Shown here: piece after piece, positions 16,863 to 26,700 of the stretch
Layout of the letters: every line of letters starts with the position of its first letter
Numbering within the stretch: the first letter of the stretch is position 1
NCBI GenBank assembly: GCA_017434455.1
Contig: JAFRFG010000065.1
Span: forward strand, 1 to 64,000
Origin: Thermoguttaceae bacterium
GTDB taxonomy: Bacteria > Planctomycetota > Planctomycetia > Pirellulales > Thermoguttaceae
Length of the DNA: 64,000 bases
Direction of reading: 5' to 3'
Made by a program: the position numbers and the translations under genes
Notes under the pieces: model-generated
The model's input: only the letters and a program-made list of their open reading frames with translations
What the model was told of the DNA's origin: nothing
The model's database searches: none

Positions 16863-18263
16863 ATGAATTCTAAACAGACCGTTCTGCTCATTTCGACCAT
16901 CCTCACATCTTTGCTAATTGGAGGCCTGTTGGCCGGATGGCGGGTCTTCGCCTTTTTTCAGACGAGGTTAAGCGATCCGGCTTTCCTTGAGAAGCGTGCC
17001 AGCGAAGTGGCTGTCTCCGAAACGGAGGAACAAGCGGCGCCGCGCAAGGTCAAGCTGGTACGAACTGCGCCCGCTGTGCGTGAGAAACTTGGCTCGACTC
17101 GTTTCTTTTCCGGGCGGCTCGTTGAGATCCACAAGGTGGTCATCGCCTCGGAGATCGCCGGTCCCATCGTCTCGATGCCGATTGAAGTCGGAATGCCTGT
17201 GAAGAAAGGGGAATCTCTCATCGCCGAGATTGACACCATCTGGACTCATCTGGCGATTGAACAGGCGGAAAAGCGAATCGAAGTCAGCCGCGTTAAGCTT
17301 CGTTACGAAGAGGATGAGCTTGATAGGTACACCCAGCTCAATACGCGCGGCAAGGGGATGGTTTCCGAGAGTGACTTGGAGATGCAGAAACTCAAGGTCG
17401 AGGAGCTCAAGGCGAATATCGATCTGGAAGAAGTACTTCTGCGTGAGGCCAAAAAGAAGCTGGAGCGTTCGAAGATCTACGCTCCCTTCGATGGAACGGT
17501 GGTCCGCAAAATCGCCGATGTCGGCGGGTACATCTCGACGGGGACTTCGATCGCCGAAATCGTCTCCACGGGGAAGATCGACGCGGAGCTGACAATCACC
17601 GAAAACTACATCGACCGCCTTCACGTGGGGGATAAGATCCCGGTCTGGATCGACCCGCTCAATATCGAAACCGAGGGGGAGATTTTCAGTATCGTCTCCT
17701 ACGGATCGACCGCGGCTCGCGCGTTTCCCGTTCGTATTCGTATGGACGATATGGATGGGCACCTGAAGGTCGGGATGTCGGTTCGCGGCCGAATCCAAGT
17801 GACCGACTCCCGAGAGTCGATCGTCGTTCCGAAAGACGCGGTCCTCGATCGCCCGGATGGCGCGCTCACCTGGGTAGTTGTCGACCAGACCGATGAAAAC
17901 GGGGCCAAGACCGGGAACAAGGTGGTCGAGCCGATCCAAGTCGGGATCGCCGCCCGAACGGATGAAAAGTACGCCATTGTTCCCCTGGCCGAGGAGGGGG
18001 CGAAGATTCTGGTTCCCGGGGTCGAATGTGTGATCGAGGGGGCCGAGCGATTGGCGGTGGGGGAAGAGGTTAAGATCATTGGGATCGATCCTGCTATGAC
18101 CGCGAATCTTCCCAAGGCCTTTGGGCATATGATCCTTCCCCGTTTAGAGGACAATCCCTTTTTTAATCTCCCCGAGGAAGATTCCGGCACAACCTCTGAC
18201 CAAGAGTCGGCCGAAACCAACTCCAGCCCCGTTTCCCAGCCGGCTCCCGCGGCGCTTCACTGA
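16863..18263 (+). CDS. RND efflux periplasmic adaptor (membrane fusion protein)
   Basis: HlyD/AcrA-type adaptor linking an RND pump to an outer-membrane channel. It has an N-terminal membrane anchor (about 5-28), a lipoyl/barrel-sandwich first half (GRLVEIHKVVIASEIAGPIV), a coiled-coil hairpin with an EELKANIDLEE segment, the second lipoyl half (IYAPFDGTVVRKIADVGGYI) and beta-barrel/membrane-proximal domains. A start at 16830 would add 11 residues, but AAAGGAG at 16844-16850 points to ATG 16863. The C-terminal Pro/Ser/Glu tail is extra. The RND pump gene follows 30 bp downstream; no TolC-like gene is present in the window. Confidence 0.9.
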   Translation: MNSKQTVLLISTILTSLLIGGLLAGWRVFAFFQTRLSDPAFLEKRASEVAVSETEEQAAPRKVKLVRTAPAVREKLGSTRFFSGRLVEIHKVVIASEIAGPIVSMPIEVGMPVKKGESLIAEIDTIWTHLAIEQAEKRIEVSRVKLRYEEDELDRYTQLNTRGKGMVSESDLEMQKLKVEELKANIDLEEVLLREAKKKLERSKIYAPFDGTVVRKIADVGGYISTGTSIAEIVSTGKIDAELTITENYIDRLHVGDKIPVWIDPLNIETEGEIFSIVSYGSTAARAFPVRIRMDDMDGHLKVGMSVRGRIQVTDSRESIVVPKDAVLDRPDGALTWVVVDQTDENGAKTGNKVVEPIQVGIAARTDEKYAIVPLAEEGAKILVPGVECVIEGAERLAVGEEVKIIGIDPAMTANLPKAFGHMILPRLEDNPFFNLPEEDSGTTSDQESAETNSSPVSQPAPAALH

Positions 18264-18293
18264 TACCGATTGCCGTAGGAAGGTACCGCGAAT

Positions 18294-21200
18294 ATGGTCC
18301 AGTTTGCTATCAACAACCCCATTAAGGTTACCGTCGGCGTCCTTTTGACGGTGCTTTTCGGCATCTTGGCGCTGACCAGTATCCCGATTCAGCTTACCCC
18401 CGATGTGGAGCGTCCTTTGGTGACGGTCTCGACCCGATGGGAAGGGCGTTCCCCGGAGGAGATCGAAAAGACGATCGTCATCGAGCAGGAGAAATACCTC
18501 AAGACGCTCCAGGGGCTCTACCGCATGCAGTCGTCGGCCCAACTGGGGCGGGCGTGGATTCGGCTTGAATTCAACGTTGGTTACGATATCACCCGCGCCG
18601 TATTGGAGGCGTCGAACCGTCTGGACGAGGTCCCCGACTATCCCGACGATGTCGATCGTCCGGTGATCCGCGCGGCCAGCGCCGAGACCGATGAGGCAAT
18701 CGCCTATGCCGTGATCCAGGCCCAGGCCCCCGGACCGGGCTTTGAGATCGCCGAATTCTATGACTATGCCGATCGTTTTATTAAACCCGCCATTGAGCGA
18801 ATCGAGGGGATTTCTCAGGTCGATATCTATGGCGGCCGTGAGCACGAGGTCCAGGTTCGATTTGACCCGGCGGTCCTGGCGCAGGCGGGAATTTCCGTTA
18901 CCGAGCTGATGACCGCCCTTCGCGGCGACAACGTCGACGAGTCGGCTGGGGATATGGGGCTCGGACGGCAAGACATTCGTTTCCGCGTTGTCGGCCGGTT
19001 TGAGGAATTGGAGCCGATCCGTAAAACGATCGTGAAATTTGATGACGGGACCCCCATCTACGTGGAGGATATCGCCGACGTCAATCTGGTCTTGAAAAAA
19101 CAGACCTTCTTCGATACGAGCAAGGGGGAAGGATCGATGACGATGATGTTCCGCCGTGAAGTCGGCGCGAACGTCTTGGAAGTGATGAAAAAGGTCAAAG
19201 CCGAGCTGAAAAAACAGACCGAGGAGGGGGGGCTGTTTCTCGGATACAAAAATGATATCTACAAAATTCGTCCGAAGATGCTCTACGACGATTCGGATTA
19301 CATCAATAAGGCGATCGGGATCGTTCGAGAGAACCTCGTCTCCGGCGCGGTACTGGCGGTGATCGTTCTTCTGATCTTCCTGCGCAGTACCCGTCCCACA
19401 CTGATCATCTCGCTTTCCATCCCTCTTTCGGTTCTGGCAACTTTCGTCGTCATGAAGTTAACCGGCCGGACGCTCAACGTTATTTCTCTGGCGGGATTGA
19501 CCTTCGCGATCGGGATGGTGGTCGACTGCTCTATTGTGGTTCTCGAGAATATCGACCGCCACGTCCAAATGGGGAAAAAACCTACCACCGCCGCGTTAGA
19601 TGGAACGCGTGAGGTCTGGGGGGCTCTCCTCTCCTCGACGGCGACCACGGTAGCGGTCTTTGGTCCGGTACTCACCATCAAAGAAGAGACCGGCCAGCTC
19701 TTCTACGATATCGTCTTAGCGATTTGCGCGGCGATCATCCTCTCGATGTTCGTCGCCGTGACCGTCATTCCCTCCGCCTGCTCACGCCTGATGCGTGGGA
19801 AGCGAAAGAAGCAGAACCCCATGGTCCGGTTTTCCAAGTCCCTCTTTGGGATCGCTCCCTTCTTCGGCTGGCTGGCCAAGGGGTTCTCGAACCTGGTCTA
19901 TATTCTTACCTACCGGTCGTTTTCGGGAATCTGGATCCGCATGGTCCTGATCCTGATTATTTCGGTCACCTCCGTCTTCCTCTGCTGGAAGATGATGCCT
20001 CCGGCCAGTTATCTCCCGAATGGGAACAAAAATGGCGTGACCGGAATGATGTCGGTTCCGCCCGGTTACTCACTGAAGCAAAATACACTCTTAGGGCGTC
20101 GAATCACCGCCGCGCTGCGTCCCTATTGGGAGGCCAAAAGCTACGAGGATGTCAAGAAAATCACCGATGCCGATCCTTTGATCGACATTAAAACCGGTAA
20201 GGTGGTCGAGCATGTCCCTCCGATCGGTGAGTTCTTTATGGTCCTCAGCCCGTCCACGGTCTTTTTGATGGTCACCAGTGCCGACCCACAGAATGTCCGT
20301 CCCATCGTCCCGCTGATCAGCAAAATATTAAACTCTCTTCCCGAGACCCAAGGGATGGGACTGCAGCAATCGCTCTTCGGACGAATGGCGGGAGGGAATA
20401 CCGTTACGTTCGAGGTGATCGGCGATAACTTGACCCAGCTGCGCCAAAGTGCCTCTTACCTGCAAAAACGGCTCCAGAATATCTATTCCGCGGCCGGGGT
20501 TCGAACAAATCCGACCGAAATTGTCTTGACCGGTCCGGAGCGCAGAATCGCGATCGATCAGATCCGGGCCAAAGAGCTTGGGCTGAGTGTTCGACAGGTG
20601 GCGGATACCGCCCGCGCAATGATCGACGGCGTCTATTGCGGTGACTTCGACTTTGAGGGGGATACCATTGACCTAACCGTGGTTAGGGATCCCGCCCTGC
20701 CGATCAATCCGGACGATTTTGGCTCGATTCCGATCCCGGTGACCGATAACGATAAACATAAGAAGATTATCCCGTTCTCGGATGTGGTGCACTTTGTCCC
20801 CGCCGAAGCGTCTCAGCAGATTCGCCGCTACGAGCAGGAACGCGCGATTCGAATTCAGATTTCCCCGCCGGATGATGTCGCGCTGGAGTCGGTGGAACAG
20901 CAAATCAAGCAAGAAGTCGCTCAGGCGCGTGCCGAGGGAGGGATCGGAAACGGTATACGAATCGTGATGTCCGGTTCGGCCGACAAACTGGCCCAGACGC
21001 GTGCGGCGATGCTGGGAAAGTGGTCCGGGTGGAATCGGGAATCGCTCATTTCTCTTTGCTCGAGCCGATTCTTCCTCTCGCTGGTGATTACCTACCTGTT
21101 GATGGCGGGGCTTTTTGAAAGTTTCCTCTACCCGTTGGTGATCATGTTCAGTGTCCCCTTCGCGATGGTCGGAGGTTTTCTGGGGTTGGCCTACGTCCAC

Positions 21201-21665
21201 CACCTCGATCCGACCCAGCAGCTCGATACCCTGACGATGCTCGGTTTCGTCCTGCTCATCGGTGTGGTGGTGAACAACGCGATTCTCCTGGTTCACCAGA
21301 CGCTCAACTTTATGCGCGGTTTCGGTGAGTCGGAAGATGACATTGTCGAGAAACTACCCGCTCGCGAGGCGATCCGACAGGCGGTCTATACTCGACTGCG
21401 CCCCATCTTCATGACGACCGCGACGAGTGTCTTTGGGATGCTCCCTCTGGTGACCGCTACCGGCGCGGGGAACGAGCTATACCGTGGTCTTGGGGGAGTG
21501 GTGCTTGGCGGGATGGTTTGCTCCACCCTCTTTACCCTCTTTGTCGTCCCCCTTCTTTTGAGCTTGGTCTTCGACGCGGAAGATATCCTTCGAGGAATCA
21601 AAAATCGCGTTTTGGGTAAAAAAGCGGTTCCTTCCTCGGTTTCGTCTGCGGGAGAAGGCCGGTGA
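18294..21665 (+). CDS. RND efflux pump, inner-membrane transporter (HAE1/AcrB-like)
   Basis: Proton-driven resistance-nodulation-division transporter of 1123 residues with the classic duplicated plan: TM1 near residue 12, periplasmic loop, TM2-6, TM7, second loop, TM8-12. TM4 reads GMVVDCSIVVLENIDRH, so it keeps one Asp (D411) where AcrB has two; a single Asp here is also seen in SwrC-like and other HAE1 pumps. A cytoplasmic/periplasmic insertion surrounds TM6-TM7 (SRLMRGKRKKQN). GGAAGGT precedes the start. With the upstream adaptor it forms an efflux or lipid-export system; the substrate is not evident. Its stop codon overlaps the SDR start (GTGA). Confidence 0.93.
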   Translation: MVQFAINNPIKVTVGVLLTVLFGILALTSIPIQLTPDVERPLVTVSTRWEGRSPEEIEKTIVIEQEKYLKTLQGLYRMQSSAQLGRAWIRLEFNVGYDITRAVLEASNRLDEVPDYPDDVDRPVIRAASAETDEAIAYAVIQAQAPGPGFEIAEFYDYADRFIKPAIERIEGISQVDIYGGREHEVQVRFDPAVLAQAGISVTELMTALRGDNVDESAGDMGLGRQDIRFRVVGRFEELEPIRKTIVKFDDGTPIYVEDIADVNLVLKKQTFFDTSKGEGSMTMMFRREVGANVLEVMKKVKAELKKQTEEGGLFLGYKNDIYKIRPKMLYDDSDYINKAIGIVRENLVSGAVLAVIVLLIFLRSTRPTLIISLSIPLSVLATFVVMKLTGRTLNVISLAGLTFAIGMVVDCSIVVLENIDRHVQMGKKPTTAALDGTREVWGALLSSTATTVAVFGPVLTIKEETGQLFYDIVLAICAAIILSMFVAVTVIPSACSRLMRGKRKKQNPMVRFSKSLFGIAPFFGWLAKGFSNLVYILTYRSFSGIWIRMVLILIISVTSVFLCWKMMPPASYLPNGNKNGVTGMMSVPPGYSLKQNTLLGRRITAALRPYWEAKSYEDVKKITDADPLIDIKTGKVVEHVPPIGEFFMVLSPSTVFLMVTSADPQNVRPIVPLISKILNSLPETQGMGLQQSLFGRMAGGNTVTFEVIGDNLTQLRQSASYLQKRLQNIYSAAGVRTNPTEIVLTGPERRIAIDQIRAKELGLSVRQVADTARAMIDGVYCGDFDFEGDTIDLTVVRDPALPINPDDFGSIPIPVTDNDKHKKIIPFSDVVHFVPAEASQQIRRYEQERAIRIQISPPDDVALESVEQQIKQEVAQARAEGGIGNGIRIVMSGSADKLAQTRAAMLGKWSGWNRESLISLCSSRFFLSLVITYLLMAGLFESFLYPLVIMFSVPFAMVGGFLGLAYVHHLDPTQQLDTLTMLGFVLLIGVVVNNAILLVHQTLNFMRGFGESEDDIVEKLPAREAIRQAVYTRLRPIFMTTATSVFGMLPLVTATGAGNELYRGLGGVVLGGMVCSTLFTLFVVPLLLSLVFDAEDILRGIKNRVLGKKAVPSSVSSAGEGR

Positions 21666-22492
21666 CCTGTCTGTGGACACGACGAAGCGCCGCTCCCCTG
21701 CGTGCGCTGGTTACCGGTGCCTCGTCGGGGATCGGACGAGCACTGGCCACGGAGCTGGCCGGTCTTGGGTTTTCGATGGTTATCTCGGGGCGCCGGGAAG
21801 AGGCGCTGCGAACGCTCGCCCAGACGATTGAGAAGGAGTACGGCGTGACCTGTCTCCCCTATCCGGGGGACTTGACCGCGGCCCCCGTGCGCCAAGGGCT
21901 TTTGGCCGAGGCCGAAGTGAAGCTGGGGGGATTGGACCTGTTGGTCAACAACGCCGGCTGCGGCGCTATCGGATATGTCGAGGAGATCGACGATGAGGCC
22001 GCGCGCCGACTGATCGATCTGAATTTTCTGGCTCCCGTCTCACTCACCCGCGGGGCGCTCCCCCTTTTGAGGCACTCGGCCGCCGCACGAGGAAAAAGCC
22101 GCCGGCAGGTACTTCCGGCAGTGATCTTCGTCAGTTCCATCGTCGGTCTCGTTGGAACCCCCTGCTACAGCGTCTACGGCGCGGCGAAGGGGGCGATACG
22201 TCTTTTCGCCGATTCGCTGCGCGCCGAGGTCGCCGATGATGGAATTGGGGTATTGACGGTGATGCCGGGAACGACGGAGACCCCTTTTTTTGACCGTCTC
22301 GTCGCCTCGGGAAGACATCCCCGCTTGCCGAAACACCGTGCCCTTTCCCCGCAAACGGTGGCACGGCGGATAGTTCGCGCCCTTTGTCAGGGGCGGCATC
22401 GTTTACTGACTCACCCGGAGTCTCGCTGTCTTGCCTGCTTGGATCGATTCTCTCCCGCCATGGTCGGTTGGGTGATGAGGCGCTGCGGCTAG
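21662..22492 (+). CDS. Short-chain dehydrogenase/reductase
   Basis: Classical SDR oxidoreductase, 276 residues, with the NADP-binding TGASSGIGRA (about 18-27), NNAG (about 96-99), catalytic Ser in VSSIVG and the YxxxK pair in YGAAK. The GTG start overlaps the RND stop codon as GTGA, so it is translationally coupled to the efflux operon, an unusual partner for an RND pump. The substrate is unknown; it could modify the exported compound (inference). The C-terminal helices (LDRFSPAMVGWVMRR) suggest membrane association, as in some lipid-active SDRs. Confidence 0.87.
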   Translation: MTCLWTRRSAAPLRALVTGASSGIGRALATELAGLGFSMVISGRREEALRTLAQTIEKEYGVTCLPYPGDLTAAPVRQGLLAEAEVKLGGLDLLVNNAGCGAIGYVEEIDDEAARRLIDLNFLAPVSLTRGALPLLRHSAAARGKSRRQVLPAVIFVSSIVGLVGTPCYSVYGAAKGAIRLFADSLRAEVADDGIGVLTVMPGTTETPFFDRLVASGRHPRLPKHRALSPQTVARRIVRALCQGRHRLLTHPESRCLACLDRFSPAMVGWVMRRCG

Positions 22493-22541
22493 GATGCCAT
22501 TTTAACGTCTTTTCGAGTTGTAGCGGCCGATCCACGCGTTA

Positions 22542-22566
22542 GCGGGAGAGTCTCACCCGCGTTTTT
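22542..22566 (+). terminator. Possible terminator of the RND operon
   Basis: gcggg (22542-22546) pairs with cccgc (22556-22560), followed by G and five T residues. The stem is short, so confidence is moderate. Confidence 0.4.
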
Positions 22567-22649
22567 CGGGAAAACAATCTACGTTGAGGGATTCGTAACC
22601 TAGATTTAATTCAAATCGAAGTTTTGGGTCCTTGGCGGAGTTCCCCGAG

Positions 22650-23279
22650 ATGACAGTTTTTCATTCGTGTCCCGTTGGGGAACGAACCGTGATGTCAGAG
22701 CATCTGAAGAGACGGCGTTTCGGCCGTTTCTTGCTGACCGACGCTCTTCGTCCGGCGCTGGATCTTCGGATTCTTCCTGAGGAAGGGTACCGCCGTTCGC
22801 TGCGACGTGAGGCGATCTCGGGGAGCTTCGTTCCCGTGGTGACCTGTGCCGTCTCCGAAGAGCACCTGTTTGATATCTTTATGGAGACACTCGATATCTT
22901 ATCCCCAGTCGTCGATTTGGTTCTTCGCGCCGGTCACGACGGCTTTCCGATTGAACGGAGGCGGGAGCAAGCGGATCTGATCGTACTCAAATCGATCTTC
23001 TGCGAATTTGAGGAGTTAATTCTTCATGACGGCTCCTTGGGGCTGTCTGTCTTCGATGGTCATAACGAAGTTGCTTTTGATGAGCACAAACTGTTGATTG
23101 TCTCGGGGGAGGACACGCGCAAAAGTGAGGCGGTTTTCCATCGGTTCGGTATTTACCATCACCGCCGGCTTCAGTTCCTCACCGATTCGGAGCACATCCA
23201 CACGACCACACACCGCCGGCGCCGGGAGACGGATCGGCTCAAGGCAGCGCTTGGTCTGGATGGGGATTCTCTATTTTAA
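22650..23279 (+). CDS. Conserved-looking hypothetical protein
   Basis: 209-residue soluble protein with no family I recognise. It is rich in His, Arg and acidic residues, has no signal peptide or membrane segment, and ends in a His/Arg-rich stretch (HIHTTTHRRRRETDRL). Alternating hydrophobic strands such as LIVLKSIFCEFEELILHDGS suggest an alpha/beta fold. A TTG at 22632 would lengthen it by six residues, but CGGAG (22636-22640) with a 9-nt spacer supports ATG 22650. It stands alone between the RND operon and a small lipoprotein-like gene. Confidence 0.65.
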   Translation: MTVFHSCPVGERTVMSEHLKRRRFGRFLLTDALRPALDLRILPEEGYRRSLRREAISGSFVPVVTCAVSEEHLFDIFMETLDILSPVVDLVLRAGHDGFPIERRREQADLIVLKSIFCEFEELILHDGSLGLSVFDGHNEVAFDEHKLLIVSGEDTRKSEAVFHRFGIYHHRRLQFLTDSEHIHTTTHRRRRETDRLKAALGLDGDSLF

Positions 23280-23380
23280 CGCGGCGAGCAAGATTTGCTC
23301 TTGGCAAGCGGTGTGGAAAACAGTACCTTCCGACAGGTTTATTGTGTCCCGTACAAGGAGAACCGGGATTGTATTCCGCT

Positions 23381-23683
23381 ATGCGAAGAGTATTATTCGC
23401 CCTGCTCGGGCTTTTCGTGTTTGGCGCTTGCGTTGGGTGTCAGGCACTTAACGACGATCCGAACAACAAACGGTGCTGGTTCCCCAGTCTCATGGAACCG
23501 GGCCATCTTAATCCCGCTCATGAAAAATACACCCCCGAGGGGAGTGATCCCTTTCCGAACGCCAATATCGGCCCGAAGGCCGTTCAAGCGCGTCCTCAAT
23601 ATTGGGAGAATCCCCGTGACTGGAATCGGGACGTGAACTCGACACCGTCCGCCGATCTGACGATTGACACGACCACGAAGTAA
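23381..23683 (+). CDS. Small putative lipoprotein
   Basis: 100-residue protein with a basic start (MRRVLF), a hydrophobic core and GACVGCQAL, a plausible though imperfect lipobox, so it is probably lipid-anchored or at least exported. The mature part is Pro/Asn-rich with a YTPEGSDPFPNANIGP stretch and is likely extended. AAGGAG at 23355-23360 lies 20 nt upstream, a poor spacing; an in-frame TTG at 23342 exists but would bury the signal sequence. I recognise no function. It is convergent with a very large minus-strand gene. Confidence 0.55.
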   Translation: MRRVLFALLGLFVFGACVGCQALNDDPNNKRCWFPSLMEPGHLNPAHEKYTPEGSDPFPNANIGPKAVQARPQYWENPRDWNRDVNSTPSADLTIDTTTK

Positions 23684-23715
23684 TGACTTTCTCTAGCGCG
23701 GAGTTTTTTGATCTC

Positions 23716-26700
23716 TTACGGCTCGTGGAAGGAAATGTGTTTCGTGGTCCAGTTCAGCTGTTCGTCCAATTCACGGGGGGTGAGGAACTGGGGAGGGAAG
23801 ATTGGCTTGGGGGAGAAGATATCCTCGCTGCGGCGTTCTCCGTTGCTCTTCTCCAAAGAAAGTGTATCGGCCACCTCGTCCTGAAGGATACGAAGCCACT
23901 CAGGGGGCTCAAAGCCGATTCCCGCCTGCTGATTCGCGAAAAACTCTACCTGGTTTGACAACTGACGGAACGATTCGTTCTCTTCTCCTTCGGTTCGAAC
24001 TCGTTGGGTCACTTCGGGAATAAGACCACACATCTGGTCGATCTGCAGCGGCCGGACAAATCTCTCGGAAAGGCGCTCGCTGATGCTGGGGAGTGAAATC
24101 CCATATTGCTGACTGAGCTTTTGATAGCTTCGAAGGATTTCCTCCGAGGTCTTGACGCTTTTTTGACCGAGCCGCTCTTCCCAGAGCGCGGCGGCGTTGT
24201 TGAACCCGTACTTGATGAGTGTTTGATGAACCCAGTAGACCGGTTTGAGGTTCCAGGAGATACGCTCGTACATCGTTAGGACACGGAGCATATCGAGGAA
24301 CATGTAGACCTTTTCCCCGTGATCCGAATGGGTCGTGGTGCTGTTGTAATCGATGTATTCGGAGAAATTCTCGGCAATGCATTCTAAAACCGTCTCCAGG
24401 CAGGAGGCCGCCTGCCGGAAGGGGTATTGATTTTGGACAAGGGCATCGATGAGTCCCTCGCCGATTTCAAGCGTCTGACCGTCCTGATAGAGTGCCATCA
24501 GGGATCGGAGATAGTTCCCCACCCCTTGATGCAGAATGGCGCGGATATTTCGGAAGACGAGGAACTCTTGGGTAAAGATATCGCTTCCGTAACGCTGAAT
24601 GAATTCCTTCGTCTTGACCCAATAGGTATTGGGAATCGGGGAGGGAATTTGATCCGTGATCCCCTCCACCGAGGAGATACGGATATGCCGGCTGTGCGAC
24701 AGCCAGCAGGACAGCAAAATGTCTACCGTCTTTTCGAGGTATTGAACGAGTCTCTCGTCGTTGGTTTGACTCCTTTCGGCCGATCCCGTATCCCCCCCGC
24801 CATTTTCCACCGAGGGAGCTTCCCAGCCGGTGGAAGAGTCGGCAATCGATCGTGTGACGTTCTGGGTGAGCGTCTCAAAAATACGGTCGAACTCGGTGAT
24901 GACGCCAGCTCGCTGTGTGGTGACACGATCCATCCCTTGGACGGTTTTCATCAACTGGAATGTCTCTTCCAGAAGACCGAGCCGGGGAGTGTACTCGAGA
25001 AAACGCAGAACGATCTGCTGGGTGATTCGACTTTGGACGATCTGTTTGGGCTGTCCCCCCCGGGATGTCGGTATGTACAGAAGGGATTTACCGGAGAGGA
25101 TTTTTAAAAGCGAAGGCCACCTCTTTTTGACCGTCTTGCGATCGGAACGAAGCATCGCCGCCAGTGTTTCGACGATCGTTTCCTTGGCTCCCTTTTTCTT
25201 TGGCGCCGATGAATCGGAAGGATAAAGAACAGCGCGGAGGAAGTAAATCGCGTCTTCGACGTCGACCAGCAAGCGAACGATACGGTCGAGAAGAATCTCT
25301 TTGGTCCCGTTCAACCGATCATACTCCATCAGCGACTCACTCGTTCCGCTGGGACGAGGGACATGATAGTTCGACGCTGATTTCAGGAGGGCCTGAAGGC
25401 CTTTTTTGTAGAGATCCGCCTGGTGAAGCCAACCGCTGATCTGTTCACCGGCCTGTTTTTCAAACTCGGTGAACGGGGCCGGCAATCCCCCTTGGAAGTA
25501 CTGTTTCGCGGCGAAAAGAGGTGATTTCCCCGCGGCGAAGACCCAAAGTTTGACGGTACTGAAAATGAAGTTCAATCGGTCATTGATTCGATCGGTCTCT
25601 TCTGCCAGCACATCCTCCGATGGGTTGAAATCCCCCGGGCCCCCCATCAGATCATCTTGATTTCCGTCCTCGGCGCTGTCGCGGAAAGACATATCCTCGT
25701 AAGCCGCCTTGAAGGTGGGATCGATCCCGATCTGTCGATCTTCGTCCCGGATTTCATCAAAATCCTCGCCGTCAAAGAACATCTCTTCGTCGGTAAAATC
25801 CAAAGGATCGGACTGACCGTCCTTTGACGGGGAATCCTTCGAAGGGCGCCTCTCATCTCCTTGGCCTTTGCCATGCTCCGGCGGATCGAAAGAATCGATT
25901 TCCAAGTGAGGAATATCCCCGTAACGACCAGCATTTGCCTCGAGGCGCTCGATAAACTTCACCGTTAGTTTCCAACGCCGCAGATACTCTTCCTGGGTGA
26001 TGGGAGGGATATTCGTTCCCGGGCTCTGCTGCGAGCCCCTGGGGTTTCCTTCTCCCCAGAGGTCCTCGATCCACTCGAAAAGGACGGAGTGAAAGGAATA
26101 ATCCCCCTCGGCAAGCGGAAGTTCCTCGTTTCGACTCAGCCAGTGCATCAGAAGCGCCATCGAGGAGACCGAGTCTTTTCGATTGAGAAGGGCCTCGGCA
26201 AGGAGAACATACGCCTTCGGTGACCGAAACTTGGTGACGTGCTGATTCCAGAAGGCAATATCACCGGCGGCGTTTCCCGCTTGATACCAAGTTTTCAGCG
26301 CGTTGGCGACGATGACCGCGGACTGCCAGACATCTTGTCCCGAGAACCCCTCGACCGCGGAGATTTCGGTGCTTCCGAATTGATCCCACCAATCAGCCAG
26401 GTCTCTCATCCTTTCGGAAAGACTACTCTGGAGATCGTCCTGTCCGGTCGCCGCCGCGTCTTTCATCAAGGCGCTGTACAGGTCGAATATGTCGTTAAGA
26501 AGATTGATCAGGTCGTCCAGCCGGTGATCATGGACAGTGTTCTCAATGGAGGAGAACAAACTGATCTGCGCGCCAAACCCCAGGAGCGTCCAGGGATCGG
26601 GGAGAGCGCCGCAGTCGATCCCGCGATGAAGCAGATCCTCGATTTCACCGAGAATCGCGGATGCTTCGCCGATCCTTCCTTCCTCTTTGAGGAAAGTTAT

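Noticed and set aside
16968..18128. Minus-strand frame opposite the RND adaptor
   Set aside because: No recognisable domain; the plus-strand adaptor has lipoyl and coiled-coil motifs.
19500..19560. RND TM4 with VDC instead of VDD as evidence of a dead pump
   Set aside because: Several active HAE1-type pumps keep only one Asp in TM4, so this is not a sign of inactivity.
22542..22625. Possible small RNA gene after the SDR gene
   Set aside because: Only a short stem and T-run are visible; better explained as a weak terminator.
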